This document shows, piece by piece, positions 22,485 through 23,166 of a DNA stretch of 23,166 bases. Every line of letters starts with the position of its first letter. The first letter of the stretch is position 1. The DNA lies in the NCBI GenBank assembly GCA_034435675.1, contig DAOTWP010000342.1, positions 1 through 23,166 of the forward strand. Direction: 5' to 3'. The notes under the pieces are model-generated. The model had not been told where the DNA came from. It searched no databases and saw only the letters and a list, made by a program, of their open reading frames with translations. Position numbers and translations under genes: made by a program. Source of the stretch: DAOTWP01 sp034435675 (GTDB lineage: Bacteria > Chloroflexota > Anaerolineae > Aggregatilineales > Phototrophicaceae).

Positions 22485-23166
22485 AACACAATCACCCCGC
22501 GTGCCACCTCGCCTGCCAGCATCGTCTCAAATGCCGTGTTGATCGCCTCCAGCGGGTAGGTCTGCGAAATCAGTTCATCCAGCAGCAGCCGCCGCCCCAT
22601 ATACAAGTCCAGCAGCAGCGGGAAATCGCGCGCCGGGTACACACTGCCATAGTAGCTGCCTTTGACTGTTTTCTCCTGCCGGGTCAGCACCGCGCCGGGC
22701 AGATTGGTGCTGCTGCCCATCGGCGACAGTCCCGCCAGCACGATTGTGCCGCCGGGGCGCGCTGCTTCCAGCGCCAGCTCTTGCAGCGTGGGAATGCCCA
22801 CCGCCTCGAAAGCGTGATCCGCACCACGCCCGCCGGTCAGCGCGCGGATTTCCGCCAGCGTGTGCTCGCCGGACAGCAGCGTATGTGTCGCGCCGAACTG
22901 CCGCGCCAGCCGCATTTTCGCCGCGTTGAGGTCTACGGCGATAATCGTGCCTGCGCCGCACAGTGCCGCCCCCTGAATGATGTTCAAGCCCACCCCGCCG
23001 CAGCCAAAAACCACGACGCTTTCGCCCGGGCGCACGCCAGCCGTATATAATGCCGCGCCCACGCCGGTTGCCACCGCGCAGCCGACCAGCGCCGCCGCAG
23101 ACAGCGGCACATCGCGCCGGACCGGGATGCAGCTTTGCTGCGGCACAACCGCGTATTCAGCAAATG
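22481..23166 (-). CDS. Zinc-dependent alcohol dehydrogenase (MDR superfamily), partial
   Basis: The C-terminal 227 or so residues of a medium-chain dehydrogenase; the N-terminal catalytic-zinc part lies beyond 23166. Visible: FAEYAVVPQQSC at the edge, LVGCAVATGVGAAL (the second zinc-ligand cysteine region of class III-like alcohol dehydrogenases), the Rossmann loop VVVFGCGGVGLN, AVDLNAAKMRLARQFGATHT, and DHAFEAVG. The aspartate after the second beta strand (VDLN) favours NAD over NADP. Full length is usually 360-370. Substrate unknown. Its TAA (22481-22483) overlaps the TAG (22482-22484) of the response regulator gene on the other strand. Confidence 0.92.
   Translation of the reverse strand, partial: FAEYAVVPQQSCIPVRRDVPLSAAALVGCAVATGVGAALYTAGVRPGESVVVFGCGGVGLNIIQGAALCGAGTIIAVDLNAAKMRLARQFGATHTLLSGEHTLAEIRALTGGRGADHAFEAVGIPTLQELALEAARPGGTIVLAGLSPMGSSTNLPGAVLTRQEKTVKGSYYGSVYPARDFPLLLDLYMGRRLLLDELISQTYPLEAINTAFETMLAGEVARGVIVF

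Overview
This is a high-GC bacterial chromosomal window of about 23 kb. Genes are mostly short, lie on both strands, and are mainly housekeeping or stress-related. Hybrid receiver/histidine kinases, a seven-bladed WD40 protein, many GNAT acetyltransferases and dispersed GTAGGGGC-type palindromes between genes together suggest a Chloroflexota-like genome (Anaerolineae or relatives). That placement is inference from gene content and style; there is no rRNA or tRNA to confirm it. I see no tRNA, rRNA, CRISPR array, transposase, phage gene or origin.

Layout. (1) 1-234, minus: 5' part of a pterin-4a-carbinolamine dehydratase gene. (2) 407-2521, plus: a long prokaryotic Argonaute (pAgo) whose PIWI catalytic tetrad looks broken. 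(3) 2522-2890: a gene-free stretch holding three inverted-repeat structures. (4) 2891-4045, plus: a CcrM-like beta-class adenine methyltransferase with a C-terminal RAMA domain and no recognisable restriction partner. (5) 4373-7162, plus: a GNAT array with four acetyltransferase domains in three genes, followed by a DUF952 gene. The last three genes overlap, and phased A-tracts lie upstream of the first. (6) 7233-8442, minus: an unknown small protein with a near-consensus promoter, and a TetR repressor. (7) 8687-10338, plus: the WD40 protein and a fifth GNAT enzyme. (8) 10456-12552, minus: a berberine-bridge-type flavin oxidase and MsrB, with a small nitroreductase diverging at 12722-13252. 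(9) 13281-15944, minus: a REC-histidine kinase gene transcribed together with a DMT/EamA transporter that carries a long soluble tail. (10) 16239-18283, minus: a PspA/IM30 protein and a second REC-histidine kinase. (11) 18549-20439, minus: homoserine dehydrogenase and a PIG-L/LmbE deacetylase. (12) 20993-23166: a GlsB/YeaQ-type membrane protein, a flavin-reductase-like protein, a single-domain response regulator and a truncated zinc alcohol dehydrogenase.

How the parts work together. Most genes look like independent units with their own ribosome binding site. Clear co-transcription is seen in the GNAT2/GNAT-GNAT/DUF952 run (overlapping stop and start codons) and in the kinase/EamA pair (6-nt gap). 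MsrB, the nitroreductase, PspA, the flavin proteins and three signalling proteins give an oxidative or envelope stress flavour, but no single pathway is encoded.

The most unusual locus is the pAgo followed by the solitary GANTC-type methyltransferase. The pAgo keeps the first catalytic aspartate and the glutamate finger. The third position (RDG motif) reads YAG and the fourth reads Glu, so a guide-binding but non-slicing protein is expected. No nuclease or membrane effector, as seen with long-B pAgos, is visible beside it. A functional link between pAgo and methyltransferase is a hypothesis only: about 370 nt of repeat-rich DNA separates them.
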